In this document: one piece after another, positions 14,019 through 20,972 of the stretch
Layout: every line of letters begins with the position of its first letter
Position numbering within the stretch: position 1 is the stretch's first letter
Origin: JAJZIH01 sp021785265
GTDB lineage: Bacteria; Pseudomonadota; Gammaproteobacteria; JAKAQQ01
Length of the DNA stretch: 21,106 bases
Direction: 5' to 3'
Assembly: GCA_027338645.1 (NCBI GenBank)
Contig: DAHWSH010000058.1
Span: 1 to 21,106, forward strand
Notes under the pieces: generated by a model
What the model was told of the DNA's origin: nothing
Seen by the model: only the letters and a program-made list of their open reading frames with translations
Databases searched by the model: none
Translations under genes and position numbers: made by a program

Positions 14019-15105
14019 TCTCATCGTCGTCGGGTGTGGCATCGTGGGGGCCAGTATCGCGCTCACGGCCCAGAAGGCGGGACTCCGGACCCGGCTGATC
14101 GAATCCCGCTTCCCGGGTGCCGGCGTGAGTGCCGCCGGCATGGGACACCTAGTCGCGCTCGACGGGTCCGAGCTCGCGCTTTCCGCCCGCGCTCTCGTGC
14201 TCTGGCGGAAGATCCTCGAAAGGGATCCCGAACGTTTCGAATACCGGAGAACGGGAACCCTCTGGGTCGCCGAAAATGATTCGGACCTGGCTGACCTCGC
14301 CGAGAGGCATGACCGACTCCGGGTCGTGGGCGTTCCATGCGAACTCCGGGATGCGGCCGGACTCGCCCAGGAGGAACCGGCCCTCGCCCGTGATCTCGCG
14401 GGGGGACTTCTCCTCGCGGGTGACGGCATCGTCTATCCCCCGAAAGCCGTCCACGAGTTTTTGACCCATGCCGTGGAACTCGGTGCGCGCATCGAGACCG
14501 GCCGACGGGTCACGGCCCTTTTGAGCGATGGGGTGATCCTGGAGGACGAGCGCAGACTTGCGGGCGCGGTCGTGATCGCCACGGGGAGCGCCGGATCCGA
14601 ACTTCTGCCTGAACTCCCGCTGATTCCACGCAAGGGGCATCTCGTCATCACGGAGACTGCGCCCCCCCTGATCCGCCACCAGATCGTCGAAGCCGGCTAC
14701 ACGCAGGGGCTCGATGCCCCCGGCGGACTCAGCATCGCCATGAACGTCCAACCGAGACCCACCGGCCAGCTCCTGATCGGATCATCGCGCGAAAACGGGA
14801 TCTCCGATCCCCTGGTCTCACCAGACGTGACCGCCGCCATGATGAGACGGGCCCTGCGCTTCCTGCCAGGCCTGAACCGGCTCGCCATCACCCGCATCTG
14901 GACCGGACTCCGGCCGGCCACCCCGGATGGTCTGCCCTATATCGGTCGCGTTCCGGGGCGCGGGGCGGTCTGGGCCGCCTTCGGGCATGAAGGACTCGGC
15001 ATCACGACCGCTCCCGCCACCGCCGAGCTTCTGGTCGAGCAGATCCTCGGTGGGCGGGGTCTCCTCGACCCCGCACCCTATGATCCCGCCCGGTGCCTCC
15101 AATGA
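14008..15105 (+). CDS. lhpB: D-hydroxyproline dehydrogenase, DAO-type FAD subunit
   Basis: This 365-residue flavoprotein belongs to the D-amino-acid oxidase/glycine oxidase superfamily. The N-terminal FAD motif is DLIVVGCGIVGASIALTAQKAGLRTRLIE. The substrate domain contains the expected GHLVITE strand, and a second FAD contact is GLRPATPDGLPYIGRVPG followed by AFGHEGLGITTAPATAELL. In this operon it should oxidise cis-4-hydroxy-D-proline to 1-pyrroline-4-hydroxy-2-carboxylate as the beta-type subunit of a complex with the next two products, passing electrons to their iron-sulfur and flavin centres instead of directly to O2. The start overlaps the epimerase end by 11 bases, and its stop overlaps the next start (ATGA). 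There is no signal peptide, so it is cytoplasmic or peripheral to the membrane. Confidence 0.85.
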   Translation: MDSDLIVVGCGIVGASIALTAQKAGLRTRLIESRFPGAGVSAAGMGHLVALDGSELALSARALVLWRKILERDPERFEYRRTGTLWVAENDSDLADLAERHDRLRVVGVPCELRDAAGLAQEEPALARDLAGGLLLAGDGIVYPPKAVHEFLTHAVELGARIETGRRVTALLSDGVILEDERRLAGAVVIATGSAGSELLPELPLIPRKGHLVITETAPPLIRHQIVEAGYTQGLDAPGGLSIAMNVQPRPTGQLLIGSSRENGISDPLVSPDVTAAMMRRALRFLPGLNRLAITRIWTGLRPATPDGLPYIGRVPGRGAVWAAFGHEGLGITTAPATAELLVEQILGGRGLLDPAPYDPARCLQ

Positions 15106-15347
15106 GCCCCTCTTCGGTCACGGTCTACGTCAACGGGATCGCAGTGACCCTGCCCGGGGGCTTTACCGTGGCCGCAGCCGTCGCCCGCATCACCGGCCAT
15201 TTCCGGTATGCACCGGGCGGGACGCCGCGCGGCCCATTCTGTGGCATGGGATACTGTGGTGAGTGTCGCCTCCGGGTCGAGGGCGAGTTCCGGCTGGCCT
15301 GCCAGACGCCCCTCTCTCCAGGACTGCGAGTGGAAACGGATGGTTGA
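15102..15347 (+). CDS. Small 2Fe-2S protein, D-hydroxyproline dehydrogenase subunit
   Basis: This 81-residue protein is a Fer2_4-type ferredoxin domain. The cluster cysteines lie in FCGMGYCGECRLRVEGEF and RLACQTPL, a C-X4-C-X2-C-X11-C arrangement. The N-terminal beta-hairpin (VTVYVNGIAVTLPGGFTVAAAV) is typical of these small subunits. It would carry electrons between the two flavoprotein subunits encoded on either side, as in the heteromeric hydroxyproline and sarcosine/opine-type dehydrogenases. The ATG at 15102 overlaps the upstream stop by four bases; a GTG nine bases earlier is in frame but adds only three residues. The stop is eight bases inside the next gene. The gene is easily missed because of its size. 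Confidence 0.88.
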   Translation: MSPSSVTVYVNGIAVTLPGGFTVAAAVARITGHFRYAPGGTPRGPFCGMGYCGECRLRVEGEFRLACQTPLSPGLRVETDG

Positions 15348-16659
15348 CGACTTCGACCTCGTGATCGTGGGGGCTGGCCCTGCCGGTCTCGAGGCCGCCC
15401 GGTCCGCCTCCGGAAGCGGTCGGCGGGTCGCCGTGATCGATGACAATCCGCGCCCCGGTGGACAGATCTGGCGCCACGACCCGACCGAACGTCCGCCCCG
15501 TCCCCTCCGGCAACTCCTCGCCGATCTCGAATCGTGTGAGGCCATCCGCTTCTTCACGGGTCATCGCCTGGTCGCCTTCGAATCCGGACCGACCCTCGTC
15601 CTCGAATCCGCGACGCGCGCACGGCGCGTCCGGGGCCAACAGCTGCTCCTCGCGACGGGTGCGCGCGAACTCTTCCTGCCTTTCCCCGGCTGGACGCTCC
15701 CGGGCGTCTATGGAGCCGGCGGACTCCAGGCCCTCGTCAAGGGTGGACTGCCCGTGGCGGGCCGACGGGTGGTCCTCGCCGGTTCGGGTCCCCTCCTTTT
15801 GGCTTCGGCCGCCACGCTGCTCCGGCACGGGGCCCATATCGAGGCCATCATCGAGCAGGCGCCGACCGGCGACATCGCCCGGTTCCTGGCCCTCCTGCCA
15901 CGTTGGCCCTTCCAGACCGCCACGGCCCTCGCCCTCCTGCGACGACTCCTTCGCGTGCCTTACTGGCGCGGGTTTTGGGTCGCCGAGGCACGAGGACGGG
16001 AGGGACTTACGGAAGTCGTGGTCACGGACGGCCAGATGGAGCGCACCCTCGGCTGCGAGGCTTTGGGAACGGGCTACGGGCTCGTGCCGAACATCGAGGC
16101 GGCGAACCTGCTCGGTTGCAAGCTGACCGCAAGCCGTCATCCCGCGGTATGGGTCGGACGCCGGGGTGAGACGAGCCGCCCGGGCATCTACGCAGCCGGC
16201 GAAATCACCGGGATCGGGGGCGCAGGCCGGGCCCGCCTCCAGGGTGCCCTGGCCGGGGCAGCGGCCCTTGGGAACTTGCGTCAGGCCGACCGCCTGTTCG
16301 ACCGCAGCCGCCATGCCGAAGCCTACGCCCGACACCTGGCGCGCCATTTCCAGCTGGGCGAACCGGTCCGCCGACTGGCCCGCCCCGAAACCGTGATTTG
16401 TCGCTGCGAAAATGCAGCGCTCGGTCAGATCCCCGAAATCCCTTCAGCCGATTCGCGCGCGCTCCGGCTCCTCACGCGGATCGGCATGGGACCCTGCCAG
16501 GGTCGAATCTGCCTGCATGCCCTGGCCGAGATTCGGCCGGAGCCCTTCCTCCCGGACTGGTTCGCCCGTCCCCGCCCACCGCTTTTCCCCGCCCGTCTCG
16601 AGACCCTGGCGGGTTCCGATGACGTCACCTCTCCGAGATCTGATGTGAGATCCTTATGA
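15340..16659 (+). CDS. D-hydroxyproline dehydrogenase, FAD/NAD(P) subunit with BFD-like iron-sulfur domain
   Basis: The 439-residue protein has an N-terminal FAD motif (DLVIVGAGPAGLEAARSA), a second nucleotide-binding motif (RRVVLAGSGPLLLASAATLL, ~residues 140-160), and the returning FAD motif SRPGIYAAGEITGIGGAGRARLQGALAG. A C-terminal BFD-like 2Fe-2S domain follows (ETVICRCEN with CxC, then MGPCQGRICLHAL with Cx4C). This is the alpha-type subunit of heteromeric D-hydroxyproline and opine dehydrogenases. It receives electrons from the DAO subunit through iron-sulfur centres and passes them to a respiratory acceptor; the exact acceptor is not shown by the sequence. The ATG at 15340 gives the normal N-terminus and overlaps the 2Fe-2S gene by eight bases; the downstream gene overlaps by four. 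Longer in-frame extensions run over the 2Fe-2S gene and were rejected. Confidence 0.88.
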   Translation: MVDDFDLVIVGAGPAGLEAARSASGSGRRVAVIDDNPRPGGQIWRHDPTERPPRPLRQLLADLESCEAIRFFTGHRLVAFESGPTLVLESATRARRVRGQQLLLATGARELFLPFPGWTLPGVYGAGGLQALVKGGLPVAGRRVVLAGSGPLLLASAATLLRHGAHIEAIIEQAPTGDIARFLALLPRWPFQTATALALLRRLLRVPYWRGFWVAEARGREGLTEVVVTDGQMERTLGCEALGTGYGLVPNIEAANLLGCKLTASRHPAVWVGRRGETSRPGIYAAGEITGIGGAGRARLQGALAGAAALGNLRQADRLFDRSRHAEAYARHLARHFQLGEPVRRLARPETVICRCENAALGQIPEIPSADSRALRLLTRIGMGPCQGRICLHALAEIRPEPFLPDWFARPRPPLFPARLETLAGSDDVTSPRSDVRSL

Positions 16660-17549
16660 ACCCACAGCCCTCCTTTGCCGGTGTCTGGCCGGCCATCACC
16701 ACCCCTTTTGACGAATCCGGCCGCATCGACCACGAGGCTCTGGCCGAGCATGCCGACCGACTGATGAAGGCCGGGATCCAGGGACTTGTGGCCTTGGGCT
16801 CACTCGGGGAAGGGGGAAGCCTGTCGCTCCCGGAAAAACGCGCGGTCGTGAAAACCCTGGTCGGACGCACCGTTCCGGTGATCGCTTCGGTCTCGGCCCT
16901 CGCGACCGATCAGGCGGTGGCCTTTGCCCGGACCGCCTCGGATCTCGGCGTGAGCGGTCTCATGGTCCTTCCCCCTTACGCCTACGTCGGGACGGAAGCC
17001 GAGATGGAGTCTCATATGGCAGAGATCTTTTCCGCAACCCCCCTTCCCTGCATGCTCTACAACAACCCCATCGCCTATGGCACGGACTTCAGCCCGGAGG
17101 TGATCCGGCGGCTGGCCGATTCCCACCCCAACCTCGTTGCGGTCAAGGAATCCTCGGGCGACGTCCGTCGTCTCACGGCCCTGCGGGCGCTCACGGAGGG
17201 GCGACTCCTCCTTTCGGTCGGCGTGGATGATCTCGTGGTCGAAGGCATCGCCGCCGGTGCTCGCGGCTGGATCGCAGGACTCGTGAACGCCTTTCCGGAA
17301 GAATCCATGGCGCTCTACCGGCTGGCGCTCTCCGGACCCGGGGTGGAATGCGAGCGGCTCTACCGCTGGTTTTTGCCCCTCTTGCGCCTGGATACCGGTC
17401 CCCGATTCGTCCAATGCATCAAGCTGGCCGAGGAGCGGACCGGGCTCGGCCGCGAACGGGTACGCCCCCCGCGCCGACCACTCGCCGGCCCCGAACGCAC
17501 AGAGGTGTTGTCCGTGATCGACCGGGCTTTGGCCACACGGCCGTCATGA
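16656..17549 (+). CDS. lhpC: 1-pyrroline-4-hydroxy-2-carboxylate deaminase (DapA/NAL superfamily)
   Basis: This 297-residue enzyme belongs to the dihydrodipicolinate synthase / N-acetylneuraminate lyase superfamily of class I aldolase-like TIM barrels. The Schiff-base lysine is Lys164 in LVAVKESSGD, the catalytic tyrosine is Tyr135 in YNNP, and the substrate-binding loop is GSLGEGGSLS (48-57). In the hydroxyproline operon the family member removes ammonia and water from 1-pyrroline-4-hydroxy-2-carboxylate to give 2-oxoglutarate semialdehyde. A true DapA role is unlikely in this setting and with the GSLGEGGS loop in place of the usual GTTGE. The start overlaps the preceding stop (ATGA, 16656-16659) and the end overlaps the next start in the same way. 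Confidence 0.87.
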   Translation: MNPQPSFAGVWPAITTPFDESGRIDHEALAEHADRLMKAGIQGLVALGSLGEGGSLSLPEKRAVVKTLVGRTVPVIASVSALATDQAVAFARTASDLGVSGLMVLPPYAYVGTEAEMESHMAEIFSATPLPCMLYNNPIAYGTDFSPEVIRRLADSHPNLVAVKESSGDVRRLTALRALTEGRLLLSVGVDDLVVEGIAAGARGWIAGLVNAFPEESMALYRLALSGPGVECERLYRWFLPLLRLDTGPRFVQCIKLAEERTGLGRERVRPPRRPLAGPERTEVLSVIDRALATRPS

Positions 17550-19132
17550 GCACGGCCCCACTCTGGATCGAGGGATCGTTCCGTCCCTCCGCGGATGGGG
17601 GAGCCGGGTTCCAGGCCTGGAACCCGGTGACGGGACGGCCGATTTCAGGTGAATATCCGATCTCCGGCCGATGCGACCTCGAAGCCTTTCTCGCTGCGGC
17701 AACCCGGGCGGCCCCCATCCTGGCCGAAGCGCCACCCGATGCGATCGCCCGTTTTCTCGAAGAGTACGCGACCCGCATCGAGTCCCACGCCGTGGCGCTC
17801 TCCGGACTTGCCCACGAGGAGACCGCCCTGCCGGTCCGCCCGCGCCTCTTCGAGGTGGAGTTGCCCCGCACCGTAAAACAGCTTCGGGAAGGCGCCCGGA
17901 TCGCCCGTAGCCGAAACTGGCGGGAACCGGTGATCGACACGGCTGCGAATCTTCGTGCCCAGCGCGGGCCACTCGGCAAGCCGGTCGTGATCTTCGGGCC
18001 CAACAACTTCCCCTTCGCCTTCAATGCCTTATCCGGAAGCGACTTCGTGAGCGCCTGGGTGGCTCAGAACCCGGTTCTGGCCAAGGGCCATCCCGGTCAC
18101 CCCCATCTCACCGAGGCCCTGGCCCACCTGGCCCAAGACAGCCTGGATGTGGCAGGACTCCCGCCGGGATCCATCCAGCTCTGCTACGGGCTCGAGGAAT
18201 CCTCAGGCTTCGCGCTCGCAGGCGACTCCCGGGTCGGTGCCGTCTGTTTCACGGGAAGCCGCCCGGCCGGGCTCGCCCTCAAGGCTCACGCCGACTCTGC
18301 CGGCATTCCCTTTTTTGGCGAAATGTCCTCGACGAACCCCGTCTTCATCCTGCCCGGTGCCCTGGACGAGCGCGGGGAGGCCCTGGCCACCGAAATCGCC
18401 ACCTCCTGTCTTTTGGGATCCGGCCAGTTCTGCACCAAGCCGGGGCTCATCGTCCTGCCGTCCGGTCCGCCTGCGGAGACCTGGATCGGGACCCTGACCG
18501 GTCTTTTCGCCACCGCACCGACCGCCGTTCTGCTCGCCGCCGGAGTCCGCGACCGGTTCGAGGCGGCTCTTGCGCGCTGGGCAGAAGCCGGAGCCCGGCG
18601 ACTCACCGCCCTCCGGCCGATCGCGGAAGCCGGCTTCCGGGCCCAACCCGCTCTTTTTTCGGTCGACGTCCAGACTTTCCTCGCCCATCGGACTGAACTC
18701 GAGACGGAGGCTTTCGGTCCCGCCGCCCTCGTCCTCTTCGGGGTCGACCCCACCGAGATGCCCCATCTGGCCGCAGGACTCGAAGGCCAACTGACCGCGA
18801 CCCTCCTCTCCGCCCACAACGGTGCCGATGAGGTCTTCTACGCGCCCCTGGCCACCGTACTCCGGATGCGGGCCGGTCGACTCCTCAATGACAAGATGCC
18901 GACCGGGGTTCAGGTCTCTCCCGCCATGAACCATGGGGGTCCGTTCCCGGCCACGAACCAGCCCGGCTTCACGTCAGTGGGTCTGCCGGGTGCGATCCGG
19001 CGTCTCAGTGCACTTTACTGCTACGACGGCATTCGGCCCGCCCGGCTCCCCGCTGAGCTCGCTAATTCCAATCCGGTTCCAGGACTCTGGCGACTGATCG
19101 ACGGCACCTGGACCACCGGGGATATCGACTGA
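17546..19132 (+). CDS. lhpG: 2-oxoglutarate semialdehyde (2,5-dioxovalerate) dehydrogenase
   Basis: This 528-residue aldehyde dehydrogenase oxidises 2-oxoglutarate semialdehyde to 2-oxoglutarate with NAD(P)+, the last step of hydroxyproline breakdown before the TCA cycle. The nucleotide fold segment GPNNFPFAFN matches the conserved ALDH Asn region, the general base is Glu259 in FGEMSSTNPVFILPG, and the nucleophile is Cys296 in GSGQFCTKPGL. The GEMSSTNP form of the Glu motif and the end MNHGGPFPATNQPGFTSVG are typical of the semialdehyde dehydrogenases found with hydroxyproline genes. The start at 17546 overlaps the deaminase stop by four bases. The longer frame upstream runs over the deaminase gene and is not coding. 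It ends the coupled operon; the permease begins 66 bases later. Confidence 0.9.
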   Translation: MSTAPLWIEGSFRPSADGGAGFQAWNPVTGRPISGEYPISGRCDLEAFLAAATRAAPILAEAPPDAIARFLEEYATRIESHAVALSGLAHEETALPVRPRLFEVELPRTVKQLREGARIARSRNWREPVIDTAANLRAQRGPLGKPVVIFGPNNFPFAFNALSGSDFVSAWVAQNPVLAKGHPGHPHLTEALAHLAQDSLDVAGLPPGSIQLCYGLEESSGFALAGDSRVGAVCFTGSRPAGLALKAHADSAGIPFFGEMSSTNPVFILPGALDERGEALATEIATSCLLGSGQFCTKPGLIVLPSGPPAETWIGTLTGLFATAPTAVLLAAGVRDRFEAALARWAEAGARRLTALRPIAEAGFRAQPALFSVDVQTFLAHRTELETEAFGPAALVLFGVDPTEMPHLAAGLEGQLTATLLSAHNGADEVFYAPLATVLRMRAGRLLNDKMPTGVQVSPAMNHGGPFPATNQPGFTSVGLPGAIRRLSALYCYDGIRPARLPAELANSNPVPGLWRLIDGTWTTGDID

Positions 19133-19156
19133 GGGCCTCCGTCGGGGAGTCGGCCT

Positions 19157-19165
19157 TGCTATGAT
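19157..19165 (+). promoter_or_regulatory. Possible extended -10 promoter of the permease gene
   Basis: TGCTATGAT fits an extended -10 element (TG-N-TATGAT) and ends 33 bases before the permease ATG. No -35 is seen at the right distance, so the evidence is modest. Confidence 0.3.
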
Positions 19166-19198
19166 GGGGAAAACCGCCCCAGAACAAGGGAGCCGCCC

Positions 19199-20617
19199 AT
19201 GGCGATCTGGCAGAACCTGACCCGTCACAAATCGGTCGAGGAAATCCAGCGAGAAGCCGGCGAAAGCCAGGCGTTCAAGCGCGTGCTGGGATTGGGACAC
19301 CTCACCGCGATCGGCCTCGGCGGGATCATCGGCGTCGGCATCTTCGTCCTGACCGGGATCGTGGCCGCTCGGGATTCGGGGCCGGCCATCATCCTCTCCT
19401 TCGTGATCGCCGGCACCGCGAGCGCGGCGGCGGCCCTGTGCTACGCCGAGTTTGCCGGCATGCTCCCTGTGACCGGAAGCACCTACGCCTATACCTACGC
19501 CGTTCTGGGCGAGTTTCCGGCGTGGCTCATCGGTTGGGACTTCCTCCTCGAGTACCCGCTCATCGTGGCGGTGGTCGCGGCCGGTTGGTCCGGTTACGTC
19601 CAGGCGCTTCTGGGATCGGCGGGTCTCACGCTCCCCCGCTGGGCACAAGGGGCGATGGGGAGCGGTCCGGGGCATGTGTTCGACGTGATCGCGGCCGGGG
19701 TTTCGCTCGCGATCGCCCTCCTGCTCACCCTCCGCACCGAGTGGGGGGCCCGCTTCAACTCGACCATCGTCACGATCAAGATCGCAGGCCTGCTCCTCGT
19801 GATCGCGGTCGGCTTGTTCTTCATCCATCCCTCCAACTGGCACCCCTTCATGCCCTTCGGCTTCCACGGGGTCCTCGTGGGGGCGGCGGTGGTCTTCTTC
19901 GCCGTCTTCGGTTACGACACGCTCACGACCGCGGCCGAGGAATCCAAGAACCCCCAGCGTGACCTGCCCTGGGCGGTGGTCCTCTCGCTCGCCATCTCGA
20001 TGGCGCTTTACCTGGCCGTCTGCCTCGTCTTGACCGGAATCGTCCCCTACACCACGCTCGACAACGCCGCTCCCGTCGCCAATGCCTTCTCGGCGATCGG
20101 CCTGCCCTGGGTCATGGTCGTGATCTCACTGGCTGCGATCGCCGGGATCACGAGCGTGCTCTTCGCGAACCTTCTGGCCGGCGCCCGCATCGGCTTTGCC
20201 CTGTCCCGGGACGGTCTGCTCCCCGGCTGGTTCGCCCGCGTGCATCCGCGCTTCGGCACTCCGTACCGGACGACCCTGCCGCTCGGCCTCCTGATCGCCG
20301 TCGTGGCCGGTCTCTTTCCCCTCACAACCGTGGCCCGCCTCGTCAACATCGGATTCCTCTCCGCCTTCATCGTGATTTCAGGATCGATCCTGGTCCTGCG
20401 TTATACCCGACCCGACCTTCCACGCCGCTTCCGCACACCCTGGGTTCCCGTGGTTCCGCTGATCGGCATGGGCTTTTCGGCGTGGCTGATCTCGGGGCTG
20501 CCCCCATCGACCGACTGGGGCTTCGCGATCTGGATCGGGTTCGGTATCCTCGTCTATTTCGGCTACGGCATCCGGCGCAGCCGGCTGGCCGGCCGCGCCA
20601 ATCCGCCTTCCTCCTGA
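19199..20617 (+). CDS. APC-superfamily amino acid permease
   Basis: This 472-residue inner-membrane protein should have twelve membrane helices. It is an amino acid-polyamine-organocation transporter of the cationic amino acid transporter (YfnA/CAT-like) type. The first helix carries the conserved unwound motif GLGGIIGVGIFVLTG, followed by GPAIILSFVIAGTASAAAALCYAEF and GSTYAYTYAVLGEFPAWLIGWDFLLEY. Later family blocks are FFAVFGYDTLTTAAEESKNPQRDLPWAV and FANLLAGARIGFALSRDGLLPGWFARVHPRFGTPYR. Such proteins take up amino acids with protons or by exchange. Because it follows the hydroxyproline operon on the same strand, hydroxyproline is a reasonable but unproven substrate. The ATG at 19199 has AAGGGAG eight bases upstream, and the N-terminus has the usual amphipathic start. 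The C-terminus is complete. Confidence 0.92.
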   Translation: MAIWQNLTRHKSVEEIQREAGESQAFKRVLGLGHLTAIGLGGIIGVGIFVLTGIVAARDSGPAIILSFVIAGTASAAAALCYAEFAGMLPVTGSTYAYTYAVLGEFPAWLIGWDFLLEYPLIVAVVAAGWSGYVQALLGSAGLTLPRWAQGAMGSGPGHVFDVIAAGVSLAIALLLTLRTEWGARFNSTIVTIKIAGLLLVIAVGLFFIHPSNWHPFMPFGFHGVLVGAAVVFFAVFGYDTLTTAAEESKNPQRDLPWAVVLSLAISMALYLAVCLVLTGIVPYTTLDNAAPVANAFSAIGLPWVMVVISLAAIAGITSVLFANLLAGARIGFALSRDGLLPGWFARVHPRFGTPYRTTLPLGLLIAVVAGLFPLTTVARLVNIGFLSAFIVISGSILVLRYTRPDLPRRFRTPWVPVVPLIGMGFSAWLISGLPPSTDWGFAIWIGFGILVYFGYGIRRSRLAGRANPPSS

Positions 20618-20663
20618 TCCCCGGCACGCTGCGTTACGGATTATGGGCGATCCTCACGCTCGC

Positions 20664-20742
20664 CTTGATCGTGCTTCCCGTCTTCGTGCTCGCCGTCGGG
20701 GTCATGATCAGCGTCGCCAAGGGGCTCGGGCAGTTTGCTTGA
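20664..20742 (+). pseudogene. Hydrophobic reading-frame segment stopped inside the miniature element
   Basis: After the permease, a frame encodes one strongly hydrophobic helix (LIVLPVFVLAVGVMISVA) and ends at TGA 20740-20742, inside the left terminal repeat of the element at 20720-20972. TTG 20664 or GTG 20670 are the only nearby in-frame starts ahead of the helix, and neither has a convincing ribosome site. The frame continues upstream through the permease 3' end without an ATG. The segment beyond the element (from 20974) is in the same frame and is also hydrophobic, so this may be the left half of an interrupted small membrane-protein gene. I do not recognise a family. Confidence 0.3.
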
Positions 20743-20908
20743 AATATACGCATATCTCATCCGGCCTGAGCTTGGACAAATCATACCGCCGGTGTTTCCC
20801 TGCGGTATGTTCGGGAACCAGGCGACCTTCCGCTTCCCATCGCCGGAGTGTCGTGATGGACACCCCCAGCACTTGAGATGCTTCACCTATCGCCACGAAT
20901 CTATCCAT
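20708..20908 (-). CDS. MerR-type helix-turn-helix protein, IS607 recombinase N-terminus-like
   Basis: The 66-residue product is almost entirely a MerR/excisionase-type winged helix (~4-48): FVAIGEASQVLGVSITTLRRW, followed by EGRLVPEHTAGKHRRYDLSKL. The TLRRWE...GRLVP...T.G.HRRY pattern is characteristic of the DNA-binding domain of IS607-family serine recombinases. In those, a catalytic domain beginning with a YxRVSS motif follows directly; here the frame instead runs into the left terminal repeat of the element and stops at 20708-20710, ten bases outside it. It is thus either a truncated transposase remnant or a free-standing DNA-binding protein. ATG 20908 gives the natural domain start but no Shine-Dalgarno is seen. 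A TTG at 20953 is in frame and has GGAG eight bases upstream, which would add 15 residues encoded by the right repeat. Confidence 0.6.
   Translation of the reverse strand: MDRFVAIGEASQVLGVSITTLRRWEAEGRLVPEHTAGKHRRYDLSKLRPDEICVYFKQTARAPWRR
20720..20761 (+). repeat. Left terminal inverted repeat of the miniature element
   Basis: It starts AGGGGCT and contains GCAGTTTGCTTGAAATATAC. It differs from the right arm at 20727, 20729, 20750 and 20760 only. Confidence 0.8.
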
Positions 20909-20921
20909 ATTGAGGAGTATA

Positions 20922-20939
20922 GGTGAGATAGGTGAGATA
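20922..20939 (+). repeat. Two tandem copies of a 9-base repeat inside the right end
   Basis: GGTGAGATA occurs at 20922-20930 and 20931-20939, with the second copy in the right terminal repeat. It lies just upstream of the HTH gene start, a sensible place for a binding site of that protein. Confidence 0.55.
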
Positions 20940-20972
20940 TGTGTATATTTCAAGCAAACTGCTCCAGCCCCT
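20931..20972 (-). repeat. Right terminal inverted repeat of the miniature element
   Basis: Its reverse complement matches 20720-20761 at 38 of 42 positions. It includes the putative TTG start of the HTH frame. Confidence 0.8.

Larger units (their letters stand above)
20720..20972. mobile_element. MITE-like element with 42 bp terminal inverted repeats and a MerR-type HTH frame
   Basis: The 253-base element is bounded by inverted repeats 20720-20761 and 20931-20972 that match at 38 of 42 positions. The central ~170 bases encode a MerR-type DNA-binding domain on the minus strand. The inner parts of the arms are AT-rich, unlike the surrounding GC-rich genes. The flanks are CA on both sides (20718-20719 and 20973-20974), compatible with a 2 bp duplication but too short to be strong evidence. 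No catalytic domain is encoded, so movement would need a transposase supplied elsewhere. Confidence 0.6.

Noticed and set aside
13032..14429. Extension of the PAS-AraC frame to 726 residues
   Set aside because: It is antisense to lhpA and lhpB; the strong ribosome site fixes the start at TTG 13031.
15190..16347. A 385-residue minus-strand frame over the dehydrogenase genes
   Set aside because: It is a shadow of the FAD/NAD(P) subunit and 2Fe-2S gene, with no domain of its own.
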